Source: Corynebacterium pilosum DSM 20521 = CIP 103422
Lineage (GTDB): Bacteria > Actinomycetota > Actinomycetes > Mycobacteriales > Mycobacteriaceae
Assembly (NCBI RefSeq): GCF_000373805.1
Contig: NZ_KB892469.1
Span: forward strand, 167 to 45,767
Length of the DNA: 45,601 nucleotides
Reading direction: 5' to 3'
Shown: piece after piece, positions 33,432-41,677 of the stretch
How positions within the stretch are numbered: position 1 is the first letter of the stretch
Layout of the letters: the number at the start of each line of letters is the position of its first letter
Program-made: the position numbers and the translations under genes
Notes under the pieces: model-generated
The model's database searches: none
The model's input: only the letters and a program-made list of their open reading frames with translations
What the model was told of the DNA's origin: nothing

Positions 33432-33782
33432 GTGCTCATTGTTATCGACCCCAACTCCGCCGACACCCTCCACGACCAGCTGGTTGACCAGCTTCGGGCC
33501 GCCATCGCACAGGGCCAGGTCGCGGTAGGTCAGCGGCTCCCGGCCGCGCGTCGGCTTGCGGATTCGCTTGATGTCAATGTGCACACCGTCCTCAAGGCCT
33601 ACAACCAGCTGCGCGACGACCGCCTCATCGATATGCGGCGCGGTCGGGGAGCAGTGGTCGTCGCTAAGCCTAGTGCGGCCGGTGTCGCGCGAGCTGTCGC
33701 CGACCTGCTCGCCGCGGGCAAAGAGGCCGGGATGAGTTTGCAGGACCTTCACGACGCCCTCGATCAAGGAGCCACCCAATGA
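33432..33782 (+). CDS. GntR-family regulator, YtrA type
   Basis: A 116-residue GntR regulator with the winged helix at about 10-75 (LHDQLVDQLRAAIAQGQVAVGQRLPAARRLADSL..., with LDVNVHTVLKAYNQLRDDRLI as recognition part) and a short C-terminal dimerisation helix, typical of the YtrA group. I chose GTG 33432 because the perfect -10 box ends at 33424, giving a leaderless mRNA; ATG 33423 lies inside the -10 and is unlikely. The stop overlaps the next gene as ATGA. YtrA-type regulators usually control an adjacent membrane or transport gene, here the small membrane-associated protein. Confidence 0.85.
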   Translation: MLIVIDPNSADTLHDQLVDQLRAAIAQGQVAVGQRLPAARRLADSLDVNVHTVLKAYNQLRDDRLIDMRRGRGAVVVAKPSAAGVARAVADLLAAGKEAGMSLQDLHDALDQGATQ

Positions 33783-34306
33783 AAGCATGGACCAAAGTAG
33801 CCCTCGGCACAGCACTCGGCGCAGCCGGCGCCTACCTTCTCCCCGGACGCGACGACCACACACCCGCAACCCCCTTGGACCTGCCCGACGGCGCCCGCGC
33901 CTCCGTCAGCACCGGATCCAGCATGCCCGCCTGGGCACAGATCGCAATCGGCGCAGGCACCGGCGCGCTGGCCACGCGCAGTCTTCCAGGAGCTGCCGCT
34001 GTTGGCTTAACGACGATCGCCCTGCGCGAAACCACGGTGACCGTATCCCAAGGGGGAGTGCGCATCGATTCCGGACTGCCCGGAATCGGTTACACATTTG
34101 CCCCGGAGCGCATCCGCTCCGCCCGGGCAGTAACCGTCACCGCTGCAGAGTTCGGGGGCCTCGGATTCCGCTGGTCACTGACCCGCGGGTGGGGACTGAT
34201 CCTGCGCCCTGGTGCCGCACTCGTACTCGAACTAAACAACGGCAAGTTCACCGTCACCGTGGACGACGCCGAAGCAGCCGCCGGCCTGATCAACGCTGTG
34301 GTCTAG
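33779..34306 (+). CDS. Small membrane-associated protein coupled to gntR
   Basis: A 175-residue protein with a short hydrophobic N-terminus (VALGTALGAAGAYLL) and a second hydrophobic stretch near residues 50-78 (AQIAIGAGTGALATRSLPGAAAVGLTTIAL). The C-terminal half is beta-rich (TVSQGGVRIDSGLPGIG ... GWGLILRPGAALVLEL ... FTVTVDDAEAAAGLI) and resembles bacterial PH-like or DUF1648-linked domains found next to YtrA-type GntR regulators. It starts at ATG 33779 in the overlap ATGA with gntR. The function is unknown. Confidence 0.7.
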   Translation: MKAWTKVALGTALGAAGAYLLPGRDDHTPATPLDLPDGARASVSTGSSMPAWAQIAIGAGTGALATRSLPGAAAVGLTTIALRETTVTVSQGGVRIDSGLPGIGYTFAPERIRSARAVTVTAAEFGGLGFRWSLTRGWGLILRPGAALVLELNNGKFTVTVDDAEAAAGLINAVV

Positions 34307-34340
34307 CCCGCGCCGGGAGGCCGAAGCCTATGGTGGAGGC

Positions 34341-34781
34341 ATGCGTGATGTGAGGATTGCCCCAGGGCCAGGCGTGCCGAATGGCCTCGTCATTCCTGCG
34401 GCGGACCTGACTGAGAGGTTCGCGCGCTCATCCGGCCCAGGCGGGCAGAGTGTGAATACGACCGACAGCAAAGTCCAGCTCAGCTTCGATATTGAGCAGA
34501 GCAGTGCGCTGAGTGAGAAGCAGAAGGCGCGCGCGATCATGAACCTGGGCACGACGGTTCTTACCGTGGAGGCCGCCGCGCAGCGCTCGCAGCTGCGTAA
34601 CCGTAACGATGCGAGAGATCGTCTTGCCGCAATGCTTCGCGAGGCCTTGGCGCCGCCACCGCCACCGCGGAAGAAGACCAAGCCCACGCAGGGATCGGTC
34701 CGACGGCGCATGGATGCGAAGCGGCGGCGCTCCAAGATCAAGAAGCTGCGAAAGCCCCCGCGATCAGACAGCGATGGTTAG
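34341..34781 (+). CDS. arfB: Peptidyl-tRNA hydrolase ArfB (ribosome rescue)
   Basis: A 146-residue release-factor-like protein that frees stalled ribosomes by hydrolysing peptidyl-tRNA. The GGQ motif is at residues 34-36 in RSSGPGGQSVNTTDSKV. The C-terminal tail is strongly basic (KKTKPTQGSVRRRMDAKRRR ...), needed to enter the empty mRNA channel. Length matches ArfB/YaeJ (about 140). ATG 34341 has GGTGGAGG directly upstream. It is a single gene at the edge of the CRISPR region. Confidence 0.92.
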   Translation: MRDVRIAPGPGVPNGLVIPAADLTERFARSSGPGGQSVNTTDSKVQLSFDIEQSSALSEKQKARAIMNLGTTVLTVEAAAQRSQLRNRNDARDRLAAMLREALAPPPPPRKKTKPTQGSVRRRMDAKRRRSKIKKLRKPPRSDSDG

Positions 34782-35031
34782 GGAGCGGCCTTCACCTGGC
34801 GATGAAATCTGTGCGGTTGGCGCGCGTTCTCAGCACGTCACCCGTGGCTGCATCGCCCACGTGGTTGGACAGAATATTTACGGTGACAAGCGGGGTCTGA
34901 TCGATGGTGATTCCGGAGGCCCGGCCTGGATCCCGGGTCGCGGATACGTTGGTTCACTTTCCGGCTGGTCAAACCACGCGGGCTACACATGGGGTAGTTT
35001 CCAAAAATTCGTCCACCCCTCGGCCCGATAG
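34780..35031 (+). pseudogene. C-terminal fragment of a trypsin-like serine protease
   Basis: Right after arfB the plus strand encodes about 80 residues of an S1-family protease in a different frame. It has the catalytic-Ser motif GDSGGPAWIPG and a following GYVGSLSGW strand, and ends at TAG 35029-35031. The His and Asp portions and signal peptide are missing and there is no start codon, so this is a leftover of a secreted protease. It marks the boundary at which the CRISPR-Cas locus was probably inserted. Confidence 0.75.
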
Positions 35032-35092
35032 TAAGGAGGCTGCCCTGCCCGTGGTGTAGATGGCGGAGGTCGGCCTTAGAAGATTGATGGAA

Positions 35093-35169
35093 AAGGAAAC
35101 CCCGCTTACGCGGGGAAGTGGTCGCCGATACCAATTAGACCGGCTCATCCCCGCTTGGCAGGGAAATTG
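35093..35169 (-). ncRNA. Candidate crRNA-like RNA upstream of cas3
   Basis: Read on the minus strand, 35169-35142 is a degenerate copy of the array repeat: 20 of 28 positions match, and the last 13 bases (GCGGGGATGAGCC), including the crRNA 5' handle, are identical. A 21-nt pseudo-spacer follows (35141-35121). A second degenerate repeat (35120-35093) keeps the full CCCCGC/GCGGGG stem but has a GTAA tetraloop and a diverged 3' tail. The pseudo-spacer matches the cas3 promoter at 35229-35244 in 15 of 16 positions. A 21-nt spacer is not used in the array (33-34 nt), so this is not a stray array end. Such an RNA, processed by Cas6e, could direct Cascade to the cas3 promoter without cutting. Expression is inferred only. 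Confidence 0.65.
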
Positions 35170-35197
35170 TTTGACCGCCCCCATGCTACTCGCACAG

Positions 35198-35227
35198 ATT
35201 TTACTTAAAAATTTCTTTTACTATCAA
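35198..35227 (-). promoter_or_regulatory. Candidate promoter of the crRNA-like RNA
   Basis: On the minus strand TTGATA (35227-35222) and TAAAAT (35203-35198) are separated by 18 bases, a good -35/-10 pair. A transcript from here would start near 35191 and enter the first degenerate repeat about 20 bases later. The -35 overlaps the PAM-side bases of the matching site, so Cascade binding there could also damp this promoter. Confidence 0.5.
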
Positions 35228-35248
35228 CGTCTAGTTGGTATCGGTTGC
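35226..35248 (+). promoter_or_regulatory. Candidate Cascade target in the cas3 promoter
   Basis: The plus strand reads AA (35226-35227) then a stretch matching the pseudo-spacer at 35229-35233 and 35235-35244; the base at 35234 differs. If the base at 35228 is counted as handle-facing, as in E. coli, the mismatch is guide position 6, which Cascade flips out of the duplex. AA is the PAM known for the S. thermophilus type I-E system with the same 28-nt repeat and 33-nt spacer sizes. The site covers the putative cas3 -35 box. Confidence 0.6.
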
Positions 35249-35271
35249 GAAGTTGTTTCCTCATGTAATAT
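35245..35271 (+). promoter_or_regulatory. Putative cas3 promoter
   Basis: A -10-like TAATAT (35266-35271, with TG immediately before) lies 9 bases before the cas3 ATG. The best -35 is TTGCGA (35245-35250), with a short 15-base spacer. Transcription would start at or close to the ATG. The -35 region overlaps the candidate Cascade target. Confidence 0.4.
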
Positions 35272-35280
35272 GCTTAAGGC

Positions 35281-38130
35281 ATGAACGCTAATCGCGCCGA
35301 GTTTGTGGACATTGCCAGTCTGACAAATGCTCTGGACACGGAACTGGAACACTGTTCGAACAGTGTTCGAGTTCTATGGGCGAAATCTGGAGACGGATTG
35401 GAGTGGCTGAGTTTGCCTCAGCATATGGCAGATTCAGCGAGCGTGGCAGCGGTCTTATGGAACAATTGGGTATCAGACCAGGTCAGGCGAACACTTACGA
35501 AGTTCACTGGGCTTTCTGGGGCTGAAACGGGGGCTCTTCTGGTGTTCTTGGCGGGGGTTCATGACATTGGTAAAGCGACACAGCCATTCCAGGGGCAGGT
35601 GGCATATAAGCCGGAGTGTGCGCACCTAGCTGATGCCGTTGAAGATGCTGGCTTTACTGTGTACCGCAAAGCGTCTGAAGGTGACTGGGACGGCTGGGTT
35701 CCACACAGTGCTCTTTCCGAGGAAATCCTCTACGGGTGGCTGGTAGAACACTTTGATCTGCGACCCTTGCAGGCTTTGCCGCTGGCGCAAACCGTAGGTG
35801 CGCACCACGGGGTACCAGCCACGGCATATAGTGCGGCTGCCGAAGAAGAGATTGAATTCCAACCGGTTAAATGGACCGAAGCGCAGGACGAGCTGACTTC
35901 CGCAATCGCGAGAGCCTCAAATGTTGGCCCAGTTCTTAACAGGTTAAAGAGTGAGTTACAGTCTATTAAGGTCGAGACTATCCAGCTTCTCACGGGTTTA
36001 ATCATACTTTCGGATTGGCTGGCTTCCAACACATATTCGTTCCCTCTTGGCGGTTGGGGAGACCAAGGTCGCCGATTAGAAGAGGCGCTTTTGAAAGTAG
36101 ATCTCACTCGGCCTTGGAACCATAAAGAGCTCCCAGCAGAGGATCACGACTACTATCGCATGTCCTTCGGTTGGCCGGACCAGTGGGAAGCTCGTCCGAT
36201 TCAAATTCAAGCAACAAAAGCAGCTCGATTGGCTTGTGGGTGGGAAGGACCATTTCTCTTCGTTATTGAAGCCCCGACGGGAGTGGGGAAGACAGAGGCA
36301 GGCCTCGGAATCGCTGAAATCGTTGGTCTGGCGCAAGGCGCTCAAGGCGTGTTCTTGGCTGCACCGACAATGGCCACTAGCAATGGGCTATTTGATAGGA
36401 CAGTGGAGTGGGCGTCTAATACTTCAAGTGAACACGAAGTGGCGAGTATGTACCTCGCCCACTCGAAAAACTATCTCAACCCAAGCTTCAATGACCTGAA
36501 TATCCGAAATGTGGGCGACGAAGGCTCGGCCGGGAATGTAGTCGCTACTCAATGGTTGAACGGCCCTAAAAAGGGAGTGCTAGCGAACTTCTCGGTGGGA
36601 ACCGTTGACCAGGTTTTGATGATGGCATTGCAGATGCGCCATTTAATGCTTCGGCATATTGGCCTTGCAGGAAAAGTGATCATCATTGACGAAGTTCACT
36701 CCTACGATGTGTACATGTCGTCCTACCTGAGGGTGGTCCTCGCATGGCTGGCGCGTTATGGAGCCACGGTGGTTCTCATGTCAGCCACTCTCACACCAGC
36801 GCGGCGCGGAGAACTTGTCGAAGCATTTATGAAAGGCTTAGCAGAGCCCGGCGCTGAGGTAGATCTTGAATCACTAGCTTCAGATATAAGAAGCCCACTG
36901 ATCACTGCCGTCAATGCTGATGGAATAAACACTTTCTCGTGTCCTCTGCCTGACCGCGAGTTCAGGGCGGAAGTGGAGTACATCGACGACGATCTGGAGT
37001 CTCTAAAAACAACACTGGAGTCCACCTTGGCGGATGGAGGTATTGCACTTGTCGTATGTAATACCGTCAGGCGTGCTCAGGAAGCTTTCGAGACTGTCCG
37101 CACATCTTTTCCTTGGGAATGCGAATTACACCATTCAGCGTTTATAGCTACGCACCGTTCGAAGCGGGAAGACGACTTAAGGCAGAAATTGGGGCCACAG
37201 GCTCACAGAGGCAAGGGCAGACCTGATCGTCTAGTTGTTGTCGCGACACAAGTTGTCGAACAAAGCCTCGATCTCGATGCTGACATGATTATTACAGACT
37301 TGTGTCCCATGGATTCGTTCGTGCAACGAGTTGGCAGGGTTGCGCGCCATAAGCGGCCTGCCTCGGATCGGCCAGTTAACCTGCAAGTTCCGCGAATTTT
37401 CCTCCGTGGAATTGTGGAGCGTCAACCTGTGCTGATCATCGACAAGGGGAGCACTGCTGTCTATGACGAGGCGGTATTGCTAGCAACGCTATTAACAATG
37501 CCGTCCTACTACACAAGGCCACAGGATAATGCACAGTTAGTCCGGGATACTTACTCTTTGGTTGACGACAAAGATCCAGACGATCCGACGATCCCAGCCG
37601 CGTGGCACGATGCTTGGAAGTCGGCCCTGGTCCGCTCTGAAGAGAACAGGATGATAGCCGAGAAAAGGGCGAAGAACTTTCAGCTCCCGCTGCCGGGGGT
37701 TTCTACGCTGACAAGCCTGTATTCCTTCTTGACGAATGATAGGTCAGAGGAGGCAGGGATTGCCCAGGTCAGAGATGCGGAACCCACTTTGGAAGTTATC
37801 GCTTGTGAAGTTAATGACTACGGCGTTCGGGTATGGGGTGATGAATCAGCCGGCTTTCTTTCCCCAGATGAAGAACCAGATAGAGCCACTGCCCGGAAAC
37901 TTCTTGCCTCCACTATCCGACTGCCAGTACGGATGACCCGGAGAGAGAAGGACTTCGATGCGGTCGTGACAGACGCGGAGCAGCAAACCCCTGCTGGGTG
38001 GATTCGAAGCCACATGTTGAAAGGAAAAATTGCTGTGACTCTGGACGCGCAAGGGCGAGGCCGCCTTGGCAGATTCCAATTGGACTACTCCCGAGATCTT
38101 GGACTCCAAGTGAAAGCAGACTCACCGTGA
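35281..38130 (+). CDS. cas3: CRISPR type I-E helicase-nuclease Cas3
   Basis: A 949-residue Cas3 recruited by target-bound Cascade to nick, unwind and degrade DNA. The N-terminal HD nuclease domain has H94-D95 in AGVHDIGKAT and further His in VGAHHG. The helicase half has Walker A APTGVGKTEAG (G334-T338), the DEVH box at 470-473, motif III SATLTPA (501-507), and motif VI QRVGRVARHKR near 680. All key residues are present, so the enzyme should work. Start ATG 35281 with a weak AAGG site and probably a nearly leaderless mRNA. The gene heads the cas operon; the upstream 250 bases hold the crRNA-like element. Confidence 0.97.
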   Translation: MNANRAEFVDIASLTNALDTELEHCSNSVRVLWAKSGDGLEWLSLPQHMADSASVAAVLWNNWVSDQVRRTLTKFTGLSGAETGALLVFLAGVHDIGKATQPFQGQVAYKPECAHLADAVEDAGFTVYRKASEGDWDGWVPHSALSEEILYGWLVEHFDLRPLQALPLAQTVGAHHGVPATAYSAAAEEEIEFQPVKWTEAQDELTSAIARASNVGPVLNRLKSELQSIKVETIQLLTGLIILSDWLASNTYSFPLGGWGDQGRRLEEALLKVDLTRPWNHKELPAEDHDYYRMSFGWPDQWEARPIQIQATKAARLACGWEGPFLFVIEAPTGVGKTEAGLGIAEIVGLAQGAQGVFLAAPTMATSNGLFDRTVEWASNTSSEHEVASMYLAHSKNYLNPSFNDLNIRNVGDEGSAGNVVATQWLNGPKKGVLANFSVGTVDQVLMMALQMRHLMLRHIGLAGKVIIIDEVHSYDVYMSSYLRVVLAWLARYGATVVLMSATLTPARRGELVEAFMKGLAEPGAEVDLESLASDIRSPLITAVNADGINTFSCPLPDREFRAEVEYIDDDLESLKTTLESTLADGGIALVVCNTVRRAQEAFETVRTSFPWECELHHSAFIATHRSKREDDLRQKLGPQAHRGKGRPDRLVVVATQVVEQSLDLDADMIITDLCPMDSFVQRVGRVARHKRPASDRPVNLQVPRIFLRGIVERQPVLIIDKGSTAVYDEAVLLATLLTMPSYYTRPQDNAQLVRDTYSLVDDKDPDDPTIPAAWHDAWKSALVRSEENRMIAEKRAKNFQLPLPGVSTLTSLYSFLTNDRSEEAGIAQVRDAEPTLEVIACEVNDYGVRVWGDESAGFLSPDEEPDRATARKLLASTIRLPVRMTRREKDFDAVVTDAEQQTPAGWIRSHMLKGKIAVTLDAQGRGRLGRFQLDYSRDLGLQVKADSP

Positions 38131-38209
38131 AAAAGATTTATAGGGGACGATCCCCGCCCCCAACGCAGAAAGAAATCCCAACACCTAGAAGCAAGGAAGG
38201 AGTAAGAAT

Positions 38210-39889
38210 ATGTATTCACTGCTCGACGAGCCTTGGATCAGAGCCGAAGATAGCACGGGCCATCCGATATCTGTGAGTGTTCGAGAAGTCTTTGATGGCA
38301 CAGTCGTTTTGTCGCGTGTTCGTGGCGAGTCTCCAGCTCAAGACTATGCGATCTTGCGAATGCTGCTCGCAATATTCTGGCGAGCGCACCAGCTAGGCCA
38401 AAACGATAGCTTTGGAGAATGGCTCAGCGATTCTCAAGAAGTGGCAATCATGAATCAGCGCGATGACCAAGTCTTGGACTACTTGGAAAAGTTTTCTGAA
38501 AGATTTGATTTGCTGCACCCAGAAGTACCCTTTATGCAGGTCCCGGATCTGAGCACTAGGGACGATTCAACCAAAGAAATCACGATGATTGTGCCTGAAG
38601 CGCAAGATTCGTATTTTACGATGCGTGCAGGGCCAGAACTGGATTCTTTGTCCCTCGAGGAAGCGAGTCGTTGGCTGGTCTATATTCAAGCATTCGATTA
38701 CAGCGGAATTAAATCGGGTGCACTTGGCGATCCAAGGGTCAAAGGCGGGAGAGGGTATCCAATCGGTCAAGGGTGGTCGGGATTGACGGGCGCCACCGTC
38801 GTTCACGGTAAGAACTTGCGCCACACTCTCGTTCTTAACACGATCGAGGAAGCTTTAAAGAATGCCGATGATCGCCCAGTCTGGGAGCGTACTCCGGACG
38901 GTCCGAGCATTCGTAGTCAAGCAACGCCATGGAAAAACTATCCGATAGTGCCCGATTTTCCTATGGGTCCCGCAGACCTAGCGACATGGCAGGTACGACG
39001 AGTTCGTCTCTTCACCGAAGAGGGCCGAGTTACCAGGGTGGTTATCGCCAATGGTGACAAAATCCCAGATGCGGGAGCTAATGTACTTCAAGATCCGATG
39101 ACCCCGTATCGGTGGTCGAAGAATAAGTCCACCAAGGACAAAGACGTATATTATCCGCGTCCATATGACCCGACACGCACGCTGTGGCGCGCACTCGATG
39201 CGCTCATTGTTGCAGAAACAGATGGTGGCTTTGGAGCCAAGGAAAAGGCGCCGAAACGTCCAAAGAATCTGACTAGTCTTGCGGAATTTCGAAAGATAGT
39301 GCCAAAACACCTGGACTTGGAGCTGATCTCTGTTGAATATGGCCCTCAATCATCATCGGTGGCATCAACAGTGCACTCACATGTTGGGATGCCTATCGAC
39401 ATCCTTGTTGCAGACAATCGATCACTGAGGAGGTCAGCTCGAGACGCGGCAGCTAAAGCCAGTGATTCATCTATTGCTCTTGGAGCCTACGGGGGCAATC
39501 TTCTCCAGGCTGCTGGAGGGGACTATCAATTCCGCAGCGACTTAACTGACAGGTTGCTTTCGGAACTTGAATTCAGCTTTGTCGAGTGGTTGACAACACT
39601 TAGCGATGCCGCGTCAACGACCTCGCAAGATGCAGCTGATGCAGAGGCTGAGTGGGAACAGACCGTTTACTCTCATGTTATGGAGCTAGCTGAAACAGAG
39701 CTTCGCGGAGCAGGTCCAAAGGCGCTAAGTGGTCGCATCCTTCCTCCCCGGGGCGAAGGTGAATCTCCCCAAGTGATTTCAGCAGGTTCGGCATTAAACC
39801 AGCTGAAGAGGAAGCTCCACAATATTTTGCCAAGCACGGTTCCTCCAAGCAAGGAAGAACTGAGTACATCGAAAGGAGATAAACAGTGA
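38210..39889 (+). CDS. cas8e: Cascade large subunit Cas8e (Cse1/CasA)
   Basis: A 559-residue Cse1 that recognises the PAM and recruits Cas3. The N-terminus MYSLLDEPWIRAED matches the family start (the conserved LLxEPWI). The long alpha/beta body is followed by a C-terminal helical bundle (about 420-559). The ATG at 38210 has AAGGAAGGAG upstream. It begins 79 bases after cas3, and the gap carries no gene. Its stop overlaps the start of cse2 as GTGA. Codon use and GC are lower than the housekeeping genes at 27-34 kb, as across the whole cas operon, suggesting horizontal gain. Confidence 0.95.
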   Translation: MYSLLDEPWIRAEDSTGHPISVSVREVFDGTVVLSRVRGESPAQDYAILRMLLAIFWRAHQLGQNDSFGEWLSDSQEVAIMNQRDDQVLDYLEKFSERFDLLHPEVPFMQVPDLSTRDDSTKEITMIVPEAQDSYFTMRAGPELDSLSLEEASRWLVYIQAFDYSGIKSGALGDPRVKGGRGYPIGQGWSGLTGATVVHGKNLRHTLVLNTIEEALKNADDRPVWERTPDGPSIRSQATPWKNYPIVPDFPMGPADLATWQVRRVRLFTEEGRVTRVVIANGDKIPDAGANVLQDPMTPYRWSKNKSTKDKDVYYPRPYDPTRTLWRALDALIVAETDGGFGAKEKAPKRPKNLTSLAEFRKIVPKHLDLELISVEYGPQSSSVASTVHSHVGMPIDILVADNRSLRRSARDAAAKASDSSIALGAYGGNLLQAAGGDYQFRSDLTDRLLSELEFSFVEWLTTLSDAASTTSQDAADAEAEWEQTVYSHVMELAETELRGAGPKALSGRILPPRGEGESPQVISAGSALNQLKRKLHNILPSTVPPSKEELSTSKGDKQ

Positions 39890-40536
39890 CTGATTCTAAA
39901 GACGAGACAGGAACAGAGTCGTCAGCAGCAGGTCCCACACTATCGACATCAGTGCGAGCTACGTGCCAGGCGCTCCAGTCTGATTACCTGTCAGCTGCGG
40001 GTTCTACGCGATCAACTAGTTCGCGAGCGACGCTCGCGCGACTTCGGAAGGCAGGGTCAGGATCCTTACTTACCGATCCCCTTCTGCTTCAAGAGGTTCT
40101 GATGATCTTGATGCCCGAACTGAGTGAAAGAGAGCTAGGGAAAGGAGACAAACCATCCAGTTCTGAGTACGCAGCAGCAACTGCAATGACGCTTTTTGCG
40201 ATCCACATGCAATCGGCGACACAACCCGCACATAATCCGATGCAGAGTTTTGCCTACGCTTGCGGGATCCTCAATTCTTTGGAGTTATCGAATTCAATCA
40301 AACCTCGGGTAGATGCAATGCTCTTGGCGACGAATGAGGCTGCGCGCATTGTGCATATCCGATCTCTTGTCACACTTATGCGTGGGAACAACATCAACTT
40401 CGACTACGGGCGCTTTGCCGACGACTTAAGGAGACTCGCGGACGCCAAGAAACGCTCAGGTGTCCAACTCCGCTGGGGCCGGGACTTTGTCTACGGAACC
40501 AGATCTCATTTTTCGAATTCAAATCCACAATCCTAG
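39886..40536 (+). CDS. cse2: Cascade small subunit Cse2 (CasB)
   Basis: A 216-residue Cse2, which in two copies stabilises the R-loop along the Cascade belly. It is almost entirely helical, with a low-complexity Ser/Thr-rich N-terminus that makes it longer than the E. coli protein (160). The recognisable core is ARLRKAGSG ... YACGILNSLELSNSIKPRVDAMLLATN and a final basic segment FADDLRRLADAKKRSGVQLRWGRDF. The start is GTG 39886, overlapping cas8e, with AAAGGAG at 39873-39878. It is followed after 12 bases by cas7. Confidence 0.93.
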   Translation: MTDSKDETGTESSAAGPTLSTSVRATCQALQSDYLSAAGSTRSTSSRATLARLRKAGSGSLLTDPLLLQEVLMILMPELSERELGKGDKPSSSEYAAATAMTLFAIHMQSATQPAHNPMQSFAYACGILNSLELSNSIKPRVDAMLLATNEAARIVHIRSLVTLMRGNNINFDYGRFADDLRRLADAKKRSGVQLRWGRDFVYGTRSHFSNSNPQS

Positions 40537-40548
40537 AAAGGTACATCC

Positions 40549-41676
40549 ATGTCTACTTTTGTTGACCTTCACATCCTTCAAACTCTTCCTCCCAGCCTGA
40601 TTAACCGAGATGACACTGGTGCTCCCAAGACCGCCATTTTTGGTGGGGTGCCTCGTCAGAGAGTCTCATCCCAGTCGTGGAAGCGTGCAATGCGCAAGTA
40701 TTTTGAAACGCGCTTCGATCCCGAAACTGTGGGTACTCGCTCGAAGCGCATTCCTTCGATGATTGCGAAAAAGTTGGCTGAGCTCGACAACTCCCTAACT
40801 CATGAACAGATTACGGAGGGTATAACGGCGCTCTTTAAAGCGGCAAAGATCAAGCTAGTCACTGATAAAAAGAAGAATGAGGAAGTTGAGGAGGACCAGG
40901 AAAAGCAGTATCCGGAGACGAGCTACCTTCTATTCCTGAGCCCACAGCAAATCGAGCGTGCCGCACAGGCGATCATCGATCGCAAAGGTGAAAAATTCTC
41001 TAAGAAAGAAGCAGAGGATATCCTTGACACGCGTCACTCAGTTGACATGGCTGCCTTCGGCCGGATGCTTGCCGATGCTCCGAGTTTTAACGTCGATGCT
41101 TCAGTGCAGGTTGCTCACGCGCTCGGCGTACATGAAAGTCAGCCCGAGTTTGATTATTTCACAGCGGTAGACGATGTCGTCGAGGATGCTGAAGAATCTG
41201 GCGCAGGCATGATCGGCACAGTTCAGATGATGTCGTCCACCCTGTACAGGTTTGCCACCATCAATGTTGATGGATTAAAAAAGAACCTTGGTGGCGAAGT
41301 AGCCCCGACCCAAGCGGTGGCGCAGCTCGTGGAGGCCTTCGTGAATTCCATGCCTACTGGTAAGCAGAATACTTTCGCTAACAACACGCTTCCAGAGCTA
41401 GTGTATGTCGCTGTTAGAGATGATCGATCCGTGTCACTGGTTAATGCCTTTGAAGAGCCAGTGGTAGCAACAGATGGTCAGGGACGTCGCGAGGCAAGTG
41501 CACAAGCGCTCGCAGCAGAAGAACGTGAGATTGAAGAGAACTATGGCATGAAGCCGAAAGCCGCTTACGTGGTAGCTCTTGGTGAAGACATGCGCCGACC
41601 ATTTGAAAACCTGGCTGAACCGGTCTCTTTCCCGGATCTGCCAGGAAGGATCGTTGACGTTCTTGAGGAGAACTAA
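40549..41676 (+). CDS. cas7e: Cascade backbone Cas7e (Cse4/CasC)
   Basis: A 375-residue Cas7, six copies of which coat the crRNA guide. Family features include FVDLHILQTLPPSLINRDDTGAPKTAIFGGVPRQRVSSQSWKRAMRKYFE at the N-terminus (here only named by its ends, residues 4-50), the DMAAFGRMLAD block and the central NVDASVQVAHALGVH. A charged loop (KKKNEEVEEDQEKQ) at about 105-118 is an insert of variable length. The start ATG 40549 has GAAAGG upstream. The stop TAA at 41674 is one base from the cas5 start, whose ribosome site lies inside cas7. Confidence 0.95.
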   Translation: MSTFVDLHILQTLPPSLINRDDTGAPKTAIFGGVPRQRVSSQSWKRAMRKYFETRFDPETVGTRSKRIPSMIAKKLAELDNSLTHEQITEGITALFKAAKIKLVTDKKKNEEVEEDQEKQYPETSYLLFLSPQQIERAAQAIIDRKGEKFSKKEAEDILDTRHSVDMAAFGRMLADAPSFNVDASVQVAHALGVHESQPEFDYFTAVDDVVEDAEESGAGMIGTVQMMSSTLYRFATINVDGLKKNLGGEVAPTQAVAQLVEAFVNSMPTGKQNTFANNTLPELVYVAVRDDRSVSLVNAFEEPVVATDGQGRREASAQALAAEEREIEENYGMKPKAAYVVALGEDMRRPFENLAEPVSFPDLPGRIVDVLEEN

Positions 41677-41677
41677 A

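Noticed and set aside
35032..35092. A small toxin gene (CreT-like) next to the crRNA-like element
   Set aside because: No short frame with a ribosome site and rare-codon signature could be supported in this stretch.
35093..35169. The degenerate repeats before cas3 as the end of a second ordinary CRISPR array
   Set aside because: Only two copies, a 21-nt interval instead of 33, both repeats heavily changed, and the interval matches the adjacent promoter rather than foreign DNA.
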